Part shown: positions 24,418 through 31,842 of the stretch, in pieces | How positions within the stretch are numbered: position 1 is the stretch's first letter | Layout: every line of letters begins with the position of its first letter | Source of the DNA: Clostridiales bacterium | GTDB lineage: Bacteria > Bacillota > Clostridia > Christensenellales > Aristaeellaceae | Assembly (NCBI GenBank): GCA_012837525.1 | Contig: DUQZ01000024.1 | Span: 28,206 to 92,205, forward strand | Length of the DNA: 64,000 nt | Direction: 5' to 3' | Notes under the pieces: generated by a model | What the model saw: the letters and a program-made list of their open reading frames with translations, nothing else | Told to the model about the DNA's origin: nothing | Database searches by the model: none | Translations under genes and position numbers: made by a program

Positions 24418-24443
24418 GCACCTGCGGACACTCCCGCAGGTGC
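24418..24443 (+). terminator. Intrinsic terminator
   Basis: GCACCTGCG (24418-24426) pairs with CGCAGGTGC (24435-24443) over an 8-nt loop, then ATGTTTTT. It ends the flavoprotein transcript and lies 14 nt before the convergent DUF1653 stop codon. Confidence 0.85.
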
Positions 24444-24457
24444 ATGTTTTTATACCC

Positions 24458-24685
24458 TTATTCGCTATCCTGCTGATGGACGAAACGGGGGACGCGTTGG
24501 CCGTCTACCTCCACGTTTTCCAGGAACTTAGTCAGCGGGCGCACCCAGTAACCGCCCTCGCCATACAGCGCGCGGTAGACCACCATCATCTCCAGGGTTT
24601 CGGAGTGCCTTGCGATAAACAGCACCTCATACAGCCCGCCCTTGAAATGGCGGTAGCGGCCGGGCTTGATGTTGCGCGTTACCAT
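24458..24685 (-). CDS. DUF1653 protein
   Basis: A 75-residue protein matching the DUF1653 pattern: KPGRYRHFKGGLYEVLFIAR, then MMVVYRALYGEGGYWVRPL and a closing VDGQRVPRF. It is a small beta-rich domain of unknown function found alone or fused to other domains across bacteria. The frame is open to 24745, but ATG at 24685 gives the family start and overlaps the PhoU stop by 7 nt, so it is probably translated by coupling with phoU. There is no signal or membrane segment. I cannot infer a biochemical role. Confidence 0.82.
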   Translation of the reverse strand: MVTRNIKPGRYRHFKGGLYEVLFIARHSETLEMMVVYRALYGEGGYWVRPLTKFLENVEVDGQRVPRFVHQQDSE

Positions 24686-25362
24686 TTGACGGGCCTTTGC
24701 AGATTGGTACCCTTGTGCTTGCCGGTCATGGCGTACTCCACCCACTCGGCGATGTTGACCGCGTGGTCCGCGCTGCGCTCCAGGTATTTGGCAATCATCA
24801 GCATATCCAGCAGCTGCTGGCCGTCCACCAGCACGCCGTTGCGGCAGGACTGGTCCAGCAGGCCCAGGATGTCGGACTTGACCTTGTCAAACAGCACATC
24901 GACCGCGTCATCCTCCTCTATCACCTTGCGCGCCAGCAAAAAGTCACGCGTCACATAGGCCTCCACCGCCTCGTGCACCATGCGGCTGGCCGCCTTGGCC
25001 ATCTGCTGCAAATGGGAGGGAAAGGGCAGGCGTTCGCCCTCGTGGGGCATGGTCAAAATCTCCGCGATGTCAGAGGCCTGGTCCGCGATGCGTTCCATAT
25101 CGGTAATCATCTTGAGCGCCGCGGAAATAAAGCGCAGGTCGGTCGCGTCCGGCTGCATCAGCATCAGGCTCATGCACATGGTTTCAATCTCCCGCTCCTT
25201 GCGGTCGATCTCCTCATCCCCGGCTTTAAGGCGCTGCGCGGCCTCCATATCGCCCGTCTCCATCAGCTCGCCGGCTGTTTCCACCGCGCGCTCAATCAGG
25301 CTGCCCATGAGCACCATCTCGTAGTTCAGTCGTTGCAATTGGTCTTTAAACCGGCGGCGCAT
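24679..25362 (-). CDS. phoU: PhoU-like regulatory protein
   Basis: A 227-residue all-helical protein with the two three-helix bundles of PhoU. The typical acidic metal-site stretches are present: MRRRFKDQLQRLNYEMVLMG at the start, DEEIDRKEREIETMCMSLM, then ITDMERIADQASDIAE in the first bundle and LMIAKYLERSADHAVNIAEW in the second. In other bacteria PhoU links the PstSCAB phosphate transporter to PhoR and keeps the Pho regulon off. No pst gene lies in this window, and its partner is a DUF1653 gene, which is unusual. ATG at 25362 follows GGAGGG, so it is preferred to the upstream in-frame start at 25380. A Na/Pi-cotransporter-type partner elsewhere is possible. Confidence 0.88.
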   Translation of the reverse strand: MRRRFKDQLQRLNYEMVLMGSLIERAVETAGELMETGDMEAAQRLKAGDEEIDRKEREIETMCMSLMLMQPDATDLRFISAALKMITDMERIADQASDIAEILTMPHEGERLPFPSHLQQMAKAASRMVHEAVEAYVTRDFLLARKVIEEDDAVDVLFDKVKSDILGLLDQSCRNGVLVDGQQLLDMLMIAKYLERSADHAVNIAEWVEYAMTGKHKGTNLQRPVKW

Positions 25363-25419
25363 CCTGCATCCCTCCATCAAGGTCCTGCGTGTATCAGCAA
25401 ACAGTCTTTCGTTTCCTGT

Positions 25420-25449
25420 ATTCTACCCGTTCACACAGCAGGTACGCAA
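25420..25449 (-). promoter_or_regulatory. Candidate promoter of phoU-DUF1653
   Basis: Minus strand: TTGCGT (25449-25444), an 18-nt spacer and TAGAAT (25425-25420), placed 57 nt upstream of the phoU ATG. Confidence 0.5.
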
Positions 25450-25468
25450 GCCTTTTAAGCGGCGCTTG

Positions 25469-26194
25469 TCAATAGAGAACCTTGCTTAAAAACGCCTGGG
25501 TTCTGGGGTTTTGGGGGTGGTCAAACAGCTCCGCGGGGCTGCCCTGCTCGGCGATGGTACCCTCGTCCATGAAGAAGACACGGCCGGAAACCTCCCTGGC
25601 AAAGCCTATCTCGTGCGTAACGATGATGCAGGTAATGCCGGATTTGACCAGAGATTTGATGACCTGCAGCACCTCGCCCACCATCTCCGGGTCAAGGGCG
25701 CTGGTGGGTTCGTCAAACAGCATCACCCGCGGGTCCATCGCAAGCGCCCTCACAATAGCCAGACGCTGCTTTTGCCCGCCGGAGAGGCGGCGCGGGTGCT
25801 CATGCGCCTTGTCTGACAGGCCCACCCTGGCAAGCAGCTCCATGGCATAGTCATCCGCTTCCTGTTGGGTGCGCTTTTTAAGCAACACGGGCGCCAAAGT
25901 GATGTTTTCCTTTACGCTCAGGTGCGGGAAGACATTGAAGTGCTGGAAGACCATGCCCATTTTTTGCCGGTGCAGGTCGATCTGTGTGCCGGGATCCGTC
26001 AAATCAACCCCATCAAACAGCACGCTGCCGGCGGTGGGGACCTCCAGCATATTCAAGCAGCGCAGGAAGGTGGATTTGCCGGAGCCGGACGGCCCGATGA
26101 TGGAGATCACCTCCCCCGTGTTGATGGTCTCTGTGATGCCCTGCAGCACGTGCAGGTCGCCAAAGTCCTTATATAAATTGATGGTCTCAATCAC
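25469..26194 (-). CDS. Polar amino-acid ABC transporter ATP-binding protein
   Basis: A 241-residue ATPase of the GlnQ/ArtP/HisP branch. Walker A is [11 protein letters not shown], the Q-loop region is [15 protein letters not shown], the signature is [17 protein letters not shown], Walker B is [16 protein letters not shown] and the H-loop is [11 protein letters not shown]. These strings are diagnostic for polar amino-acid importers. Its start overlaps the permease gene by 8 nt, so the two are coupled. The binding protein is encoded on the other strand, starting at 27148, from its own promoter. It should energise uptake of an amino acid such as glutamine, arginine or cystine. Confidence 0.93.
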   Translation of the reverse strand: MIETINLYKDFGDLHVLQGITETINTGEVISIIGPSGSGKSTFLRCLNMLEVPTAGSVLFDGVDLTDPGTQIDLHRQKMGMVFQHFNVFPHLSVKENITLAPVLLKKRTQQEADDYAMELLARVGLSDKAHEHPRRLSGGQKQRLAIVRALAMDPRVMLFDEPTSALDPEMVGEVLQVIKSLVKSGITCIIVTHEIGFAREVSGRVFFMDEGTIAEQGSPAELFDHPQNPRTQAFLSKVLY

Positions 26195-26864
26195 TTGCCT
26201 TCAGCCTCCTCTCATAATGGGCGATGAGCTTGCTAAACACAAAGGTCAGCACAAAATACACCACGCCCACAATCATCAAGGGTTCAATCACCAGGTGCAT
26301 GCTGCCCTTGACGATGTTGTACTGCGTCATCAAATCCCCCACAAAAAAGACGGATGCCAGGGAGGTTTCCTTGATAACGGTGACAAACTCGTTGCCCAGC
26401 GCCGGCAGAATGTTTTTGATGGCCTGGGGCAGCACCACCCGCGCCATGGTTTGCCGGGCGCCCAGCCCCAGGGAGCGGGCGGCCTCCGCCTGCCCCGGAT
26501 CCACCGCGGCGATGCCCGCGCGCACGATCTCACACACATAGGCCGCGGAATTGAAAATCAGGGCGATGGACACGCTGGCAAATTTGGACAGGCTGATAAA
26601 CCGCAGAAGATCGGGCAGAATAAAATAAAAAACATACAGCTGCAGCAAAAGGGGCGTGCCGCGCACCACCTCCACATAGGCGGTGGCCAGCCAGCGCACG
26701 GGGCCCAGCCTGCTTCTGCGCATCAGGGCCAGCAGCGAGCCGAAGATGGCGCCGAAGAAAACGGTGATTGCGCTCAGCAGCAGGGTGATGCCCGTCCCCT
26801 GTAAAAACAGCCCCCCGTAGCGCGACAGCACCCGCAGGGCATTGGGCATAAAGTTGGTGTACAT
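26187..26864 (-). CDS. Polar amino-acid ABC transporter permease
   Basis: A HisM/GlnP-family permease with about five membrane helices. Family strings are [20 protein letters not shown] at the N-terminus, [38 protein letters not shown] (the EAA loop) and [15 protein letters not shown]. The frame is open to 26909; ATG at 26864 with AAGGA eight bases ahead gives a normal N-terminus, but 26882 is also possible. It forms the membrane channel with the ATPase product of the overlapping downstream gene. An extended -10 (TGG-TATTAT, minus strand 26934-26929) lies upstream and may drive it. Substrate not determined. Confidence 0.9.
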   Translation of the reverse strand: MYTNFMPNALRVLSRYGGLFLQGTGITLLLSAITVFFGAIFGSLLALMRRSRLGPVRWLATAYVEVVRGTPLLLQLYVFYFILPDLLRFISLSKFASVSIALIFNSAAYVCEIVRAGIAAVDPGQAEAARSLGLGARQTMARVVLPQAIKNILPALGNEFVTVIKETSLASVFFVGDLMTQYNIVKGSMHLVIEPLMIVGVVYFVLTFVFSKLIAHYERRLKASD

Positions 26865-27089
26865 CCAGGCTTTCCTTTCCATCAGGCTTTCGCGCATGTT
26901 CTGCATCAATATGCAAACACGCTGGATGATAATACCATAGTTGCGCGTTTATGGATAGCGGTTTTGCAAAATTATTACCGCTTACGTATGCTTATGCGAT
27001 TTCTGGTTTGATTTCTTCCGCGAGAAATGCCGATAAAATAGCTGTTACGGAAATTTAAGCGAATTTTCCGCTGCTTGCCCGTTTCCTGG

Positions 27090-27118
27090 TTGACACGCAT
27101 ATTTATTCAGTCTATACT
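27090..27118 (+). promoter_or_regulatory. Strong promoter of amino-acid binding protein
   Basis: TTGACA (27090-27095), a 17-nt spacer and TATACT (27113-27118), 29 nt before the ATG at 27148. A near-consensus vegetative promoter. A separate strong promoter for the binding protein, apart from its permease and ATPase, fits the excess of binding protein that such importers need. Confidence 0.85.
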
Positions 27119-27147
27119 TAAGGCATCAAGCAAGGAGGACTGTCTGA

Positions 27148-27945
27148 ATGAAGAAATGGATTGCAGGTCTGCTGGTCTTGACCCTGATGTTCACACTGGC
27201 ACTAACGGCCGCGGCAGAAAGCAAGCTGGACGCCATCAAGGCTGCCGGCAAGCTGGTGGTCGGCACCTCCCCGGACTACGCGCCCTATGAGTTCCCGGGC
27301 CCGGATGGCGAGCCTGTGGGCGCTGATATGGAGCTGGCCAAATACATCGCGGCCTACCTGGGCGTTGAGTTGGTCATTGATTCCTACGATTTTGACGGCG
27401 TGCTGGCCGCCATCACCACCGGCAAGGTGGACATTGCCCTGGCCGGCTTTGATCCCACCCCCGAGCGCGCGGAGAGCATGGATTTCTCCGATATCTACTA
27501 CAACGAAAGCAACCAGCAACTGGTGGTGCACAAGGACAACGCGGACACCTTCAAAACCCTGGCCGATTTGAACGGCAAAAAGGTTGCCGCGCAAAACGGC
27601 TCCCTGCAGGCAACCATGGTGGAGGACTACCTGCAGGACGCCCAGCTGGAATTGATTGCCAAGGTGCCCGACGGCGTGATGATGCTGCTGAGCAAACAGG
27701 TGGACGCCATGGCGCTGGCGGATGTGATCGCCGCGCAGTATGTGGCAAACTATGATGACCTGGTCATCTGCCCGGAAGCCTTCCCCTTTACCTCCGAAGG
27801 CATCGCGGTCGCGCTGCCCAAGAACCAGCCGGAGTTGCTGGCGGAGGTGAACGCTGCCATCAAGGAAGTGGTGGAACAAAACCTGTTCTACCTGTGGATG
27901 GAGCAGGCGGTGGAGCTCAACAGCGAGATGAACAAGGATCACTAA
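27148..27945 (+). CDS. Polar amino-acid ABC transporter substrate-binding protein
   Basis: A 265-residue family 3 solute-binding protein. A signal peptide of about 24 residues ends in TAAAES with no lipobox cysteine. The mature domain opens LDAIKAAGKLVVGTSPDYAPYEF, and AAITTGKVDIALAGFDPTPERAESMDFS and GKKVAAQNGSLQATMVEDYL are standard for the HisJ/GlnH fold. It binds an amino acid outside the membrane and delivers it to the divergently encoded permease/ATPase. The ATG has AAGGAGG nine bases upstream. A hairpin terminator follows 17 nt downstream. How the mature protein stays on the cell surface without a lipid anchor is not evident. Confidence 0.92.
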   Translation: MKKWIAGLLVLTLMFTLALTAAAESKLDAIKAAGKLVVGTSPDYAPYEFPGPDGEPVGADMELAKYIAAYLGVELVIDSYDFDGVLAAITTGKVDIALAGFDPTPERAESMDFSDIYYNESNQQLVVHKDNADTFKTLADLNGKKVAAQNGSLQATMVEDYLQDAQLELIAKVPDGVMMLLSKQVDAMALADVIAAQYVANYDDLVICPEAFPFTSEGIAVALPKNQPELLAEVNAAIKEVVEQNLFYLWMEQAVELNSEMNKDH

Positions 27946-27962
27946 ACCATTTTTATGCCCTG

Positions 27963-27996
27963 ATGCCCTTTGGCCCTCATATGGGCCAGGGGGCAT
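27963..27996 (+). terminator. Intrinsic terminator
   Basis: Outer stem ATGCCC (27963-27968) with GGGCAT (27991-27996), inner stem GGCCC (27972-27976) with GGGCC (27983-27987), then TTTTC. Confidence 0.8.
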
Positions 27997-28024
27997 TTTC
28001 ATGTTGGATATATCCCACTTGCGA

Positions 28025-28053
28025 TGGACAAACGCGCGTTTGCCCGATAAAAT
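28025..28053 (+). promoter_or_regulatory. Promoter of secreted SH3-like protein
   Basis: TGGACA (28025-28030), a 17-nt spacer and TAAAAT (28048-28053), 27 nt ahead of the GTG start at 28081. Confidence 0.7.
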
Positions 28054-28080
28054 AAGGGCAGGAATAAGGAGGATGATGGT

Positions 28081-29496
28081 GTGAAAAAACACAGTTTGTT
28101 TGGCCTGTTAACCGCCGTGCTACTAGCGCTTTTGTATCTGGCTCCGCCCGCGCAGGCGCAAAGCATGACCCTGGTGGGGGAAGTCACGGTGCGGTTTCAC
28201 ACCGTGGTCAATATCCGATCGGGTGACAGCACAGATCACGCGTTGATTGCCAAAGGCCAGCCCGGACAGATCTTCCCCACAACGGGGCAAACAGCCGCGG
28301 GCTGGTATGAGATCATCCTGCCGGATTACCGTTTCGCCTATATCAGCCCGAAGCTGGTGTACTTCCGGGCTTTTGAGACCCCCATCCAGCACGACCCCGC
28401 CGCGCCCTACCGGCCCGTGGAGGTACCCAAAGACCCCACCCCGCCTCCGGGCGCAAGCTACCCCACCAACCCCAACCGCATCCCCGGCATCCCCAATCTG
28501 CCGGAATACCAGGAGTATTCCTACTACGACGGGGAGCTCGCCGTGTTCGCGGGCCCCGGTACGTTTTACCACCGCGCGGCAGGGGGCCAGGCCACCCTGG
28601 GCGGCGGCCGCATCCGCGTGTGGGGCGTTGAGAACGACTGGGCCATGATTGGCTATGACCTCACAAACGGCCTGTACCGCATTGGTTATGTGCCCGCCAG
28701 CCATTTCCCCGCGGCGTTAAACCTGCAGCCGCTGGACTTCGCCTACCGGGAGGTGACAGTCATCTCCCCCGCCTTTTTGACGGACGACCCGCTTGTGCAG
28801 CCTGGCTGGCTGTTTGAACTCCCCATAGGCAGCAAGGTGGTTCTGCTGGCCTATGAAGCCTTCGCGGATCACTGGGCCTATATCGAAACCTACTACCAGG
28901 GCCAGCCCATCCGCGGGTTTGTGAACCGCGTGTTCCTGGCCGAGGGACCCCTCCCCACGCCAACACCTACCCCTATCCCTACGCAAACACCCGTGCCCAC
29001 GCCCTGCCCGGAGGAGACCCTCCACATCACGGGCGACGGCGTCCTGCCAAACGCGGTCACCTTCTCCTTCAGCGGCCCGCCGGAGGCGGTGTACTCCGGC
29101 CCCGGCACCAACTACCACCGCGCTGCGGGCGGCAGGGCCACCGTGGGCGGCGGCAGGCTGCGCCTGTGGGGGACGACCGGCGACTGGGCGATGATCGGCT
29201 ACGGCTTGTCCAACAACCTCTACCGCATCGGCTATGTGCCAAAGAGCATGCTGCCGCCTGGCGCCTGCGCGCCGGAGATCGTGTTCAACACCCGCGGTGC
29301 GACCATTACCTCCACCGCCCCTGTGAATGATGACCCAATCATCCACCCTGTCCCGCTGTTTGAATTGCCCGAGGGCACCCGGGTGACCCTGCTGGCCTAT
29401 GAGACCTTCGCCAATCACTGGGCCTATATCGAAACCACCTTTGAGGGCAAGCCCTTCCGCGGCTTTGTCAACAAAACCCGGCTGCAGCCGGATTGA
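28081..29496 (+). CDS. Secreted protein with duplicated SH3-like modules
   Basis: A 471-residue exported protein. GTG at 28081 is the start, with AAGGAGG eight bases upstream; the signal peptide ends PPAQAQS. After one N-terminal SH3b-like module (FHTVVNIRSGDS), two related modules occur twice each: a module with SGPGTNYHRAAGG/GRATVGGGRLRLWG and a module with FELPEGTRVTLLAYE/HWAYIETT. The copies are separated by a Thr/Pro linker (PTPTPTPIPTQTPVPTP). The duplication is about 200 residues long. SH3-like domains of this type bind peptidoglycan or the cell surface. No catalytic domain is present. It may be a wall-binding or adhesion protein. A terminator-like hairpin lies 18 nt downstream. Confidence 0.75.
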   Translation: MKKHSLFGLLTAVLLALLYLAPPAQAQSMTLVGEVTVRFHTVVNIRSGDSTDHALIAKGQPGQIFPTTGQTAAGWYEIILPDYRFAYISPKLVYFRAFETPIQHDPAAPYRPVEVPKDPTPPPGASYPTNPNRIPGIPNLPEYQEYSYYDGELAVFAGPGTFYHRAAGGQATLGGGRIRVWGVENDWAMIGYDLTNGLYRIGYVPASHFPAALNLQPLDFAYREVTVISPAFLTDDPLVQPGWLFELPIGSKVVLLAYEAFADHWAYIETYYQGQPIRGFVNRVFLAEGPLPTPTPTPIPTQTPVPTPCPEETLHITGDGVLPNAVTFSFSGPPEAVYSGPGTNYHRAAGGRATVGGGRLRLWGTTGDWAMIGYGLSNNLYRIGYVPKSMLPPGACAPEIVFNTRGATITSTAPVNDDPIIHPVPLFELPEGTRVTLLAYETFANHWAYIETTFEGKPFRGFVNKTRLQPD

Positions 29497-29514
29497 TACT
29501 TGTGCTAACAGAAA

Positions 29515-29550
29515 AAGGGACGGAGGTCAGCAATCAGGCCGCCGTCCCTT
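29515..29550 (-). terminator. Intrinsic terminator, mainly for the minus-strand gene
   Basis: AAGGGACGG (29515-29523) pairs with CCGTCCCTT (29542-29550). On the minus strand the stem is followed by TTTTTC. It lies between convergent genes and can stop the transcript of the gene ending at 29566. Confidence 0.75.
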
Positions 29551-29565
29551 CCCTTCTGTGGATTG

Positions 29566-31782
29566 CTATTCGTCTTCCAGCCGCATCAGGCGCAGCTTGC
29601 CTTCGGCCTCCTGCAGGTACTGGTCCAAGCTGATTTGTCCATCCTGAAAGCGGGAAAACAGCTGATAAAAACCCAACTGGTGGTCGGTCATCAACCGATT
29701 GAAATCATCGTTTTCAACGAAGGCATAGGCCATGTCTTTACGGAACTGGGCGATGACCTCCGGGGAGATATGATACCGCATCCCAATCTGGGATTCTTTT
29801 ACTTTCCTCTTCTCTTCCAGGTCAATCTGAAGCTGGCTGCGCGCTGTCCCTTCTGCGGTTTTGAGTTGCTCGGCCAACTCGACCTCCTCTTTTTGCAGGC
29901 GCGCGATGATGTCCTCTATTCCCTTAGGCTGCAAGGGGCGGTTCTCATCTGGATACAGCTTAATCTGCGTCTCATGATCCAGGTTGTTCAGATAACTTTC
30001 CGCATAGCGCAGGGCATCCTCTCGGTTGCCCGTGCGGGAATACACCGCCAGGTACCCTATGCACACGGGCAGCGCAGGGGTAGCCCCCTTTTCTGGCTTC
30101 AGCAGGAGGGGCTCTTCTTTTTCGCCCCAGCCTTCCGTGCCGCTTGAAGTGATGCTAAACAGGCTGTAGCTACCTTGTAGAAGCAAACCAGGCATATGGT
30201 AAACGCTAAAATCTGTATCCGGCCGGTCGATGACTCCGGTATCTACCTCGCCTGCCATACACAATAAGGAACGGGCAAGGGACGTTTCAAACTGGAAACC
30301 TTCCCCTTTTTGGGCCTGGTCAGCCAAGGCCAGTCGCAGCGCCTGCCGTTGCAGGGCCTTTTTGATATTCGTTTCCGCGATGGGGCGAATGTCCTGGAAG
30401 CTATCCGCTTTTTCATCCATCCAGGTCTTCACCAGATTGCATACATCCTCAAAGGTTTCGGGAATCTTAAGGCCCGTTTGCTCAAACAGCGCAGGCCGCG
30501 AAAGGTAGATGGTGGCTTCCAGTCTTACGGGCAGAAGGTAGATGGCCTCCCCGCGCATGGCTGCCTCCTGCAGGAAGGGATAGCAGCGCGACAGATGGGT
30601 ACGGATGGCTGCCGAGCCGCTTAAATCCATCAAGTAGCCTTTGTCAATCAGGCGTCCCACCGCCTCCTGCTCGGAGGCCAAAAACAACAGATCTACCTCC
30701 GCAGCACCGCTGGTGAGGAGGGCTGCCAGCTTGCCCCTCTCCCCCATGTAGGACTGAATCAACTGTACAGGCACCTCCGGCATGTCGCGCAGCACCTTCA
30801 TGTGGGTATTTGTGTCGTCAAATCCATAGATGCTCAGAGGTTTGACCTCCTCTTTCATAGGCATGGACGTCCGCAGATGGCTTGTTTCCATATTTAGGAT
30901 AGCGCACACCTGCCCGGGCAGCGGCACAATCCTATCCCCATCCCCCCAGAACATGATGTTTGAAAGATGTCCGCACAAGACCTCTTGCCCGGAGGCGTCC
31001 CGTTTGTACAGCTTGTTGTCGCTCAGGTACAGGATGCTGTCATCCTCCTCCTGCCAGCAGAAGGCCATGACATCCTCCGTGACAGCCTGCCACAGTTTGT
31101 CCAGGAGTACGCTGTCCCCGCTGATTGGGTCAAAAGATACCAAGTCCGGACGCGCAAGCGACGCCTCCCCCGTGTTGGCTGCTGTCCAGGCATCCCTGGT
31201 AAGACCCAGCAGTCGCTGGTCCCGGTAACCGGCGATGGCCTGCAGGTGCGCGGGCACCTTGACCTCACGCGCACTGCCGTCCGTCACATCCCAGGCAAAC
31301 AGCTCGGTCCCGTAGCCGTTTAAATGGTCAGGCCGATACAGCGCAAAGAGGGTATCCCCCATGAGCACAAGCTGCTCGGGCATCATATCATTCTGATGGT
31401 CATCAAAGGGCCGGCCGGCCAGCTGGACGGCTTTTTGATTCGTTTCAACGCCCTTCTCCGCATCCAGCGGATAGAGTAGGCCACGATTGATGTCCAGGCC
31501 ATATAAGCGATCGCCCTGCGCCACCAGCCAGTGAATGTCCGGCAGCTGGTCCTTTGTAGCCAGAGCCTTTAGCTGATCGGTCATTTTCGGGTTGAAGGCG
31601 TACAGCCCCTTGTTTGTCAGCATCAACAGTTCACCTCGGTACAGGGTTTGCGCCCGCACCTGCAGCGGGATGCCCTGATGGTCACGCACCTGGTCGGGCA
31701 GAGACGGTGATGCATGAACTGTTCCTGGCATCAGGCCAAGCAGCATCACCAGCGCAATCAACAGGCAGGCATATTTTTTCAT
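29566..31782 (-). CDS. Large secreted protein: propeller-like N-terminus fused to solute-binding-protein-like C-terminus
   Basis: A 738-residue exported protein with a signal peptide ending VHASPS. Residues about 40-310 show short repeats of the form YRGELLMLTNKGLYAF, QGDRLYGLDINRGLLYPL, GDTLFALYR and DSILYLSDNKLYKRD, as in a beta-propeller. From about residue 340 the sequence resembles extracellular solute-binding family 1 proteins (AALLTSGAAEVDLLFLASEQEAVGRLIDKGYLMDLS, ALFEQTGLKIPETFEDVCNLVKTW). A charged coiled-coil-like stretch (ARLQKEEVELAEQLKTAEG) is near the C-terminus. No permease or ATPase genes are next to it. A ligand-sensing surface protein is my inference. The glycogen operon terminator lies just upstream, and no clear promoter is visible in the 60-nt gap. 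Confidence 0.75.
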   Translation of the reverse strand: MKKYACLLIALVMLLGLMPGTVHASPSLPDQVRDHQGIPLQVRAQTLYRGELLMLTNKGLYAFNPKMTDQLKALATKDQLPDIHWLVAQGDRLYGLDINRGLLYPLDAEKGVETNQKAVQLAGRPFDDHQNDMMPEQLVLMGDTLFALYRPDHLNGYGTELFAWDVTDGSAREVKVPAHLQAIAGYRDQRLLGLTRDAWTAANTGEASLARPDLVSFDPISGDSVLLDKLWQAVTEDVMAFCWQEEDDSILYLSDNKLYKRDASGQEVLCGHLSNIMFWGDGDRIVPLPGQVCAILNMETSHLRTSMPMKEEVKPLSIYGFDDTNTHMKVLRDMPEVPVQLIQSYMGERGKLAALLTSGAAEVDLLFLASEQEAVGRLIDKGYLMDLSGSAAIRTHLSRCYPFLQEAAMRGEAIYLLPVRLEATIYLSRPALFEQTGLKIPETFEDVCNLVKTWMDEKADSFQDIRPIAETNIKKALQRQALRLALADQAQKGEGFQFETSLARSLLCMAGEVDTGVIDRPDTDFSVYHMPGLLLQGSYSLFSITSSGTEGWGEKEEPLLLKPEKGATPALPVCIGYLAVYSRTGNREDALRYAESYLNNLDHETQIKLYPDENRPLQPKGIEDIIARLQKEEVELAEQLKTAEGTARSQLQIDLEEKRKVKESQIGMRYHISPEVIAQFRKDMAYAFVENDDFNRLMTDHQLGFYQLFSRFQDGQISLDQYLQEAEGKLRLMRLEDE

Positions 31783-31811
31783 GACCGCTCCTTTTTGTTA
31801 CACAAAAAAAT

Positions 31812-31833
31812 CCACCGGCGCGGTGGCCGGTGG
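31812..31833 (-). terminator. Intrinsic terminator of the glycogen operon
   Basis: CCACCGGC pairs with GCCGGTGG (31812-31819 with 31826-31833), followed on the minus strand by ATTTTTTTG. It lies 9 nt after the glgA stop codon. Confidence 0.88.
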
Positions 31834-31842
31834 TCAGATGGA

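Noticed and set aside
25440..25468. A terminator after the amino-acid ABC ATPase gene
   Set aside because: Only a very short stem (AAGC/GCTT) before AAAAG on the minus strand; too weak to report as a feature.
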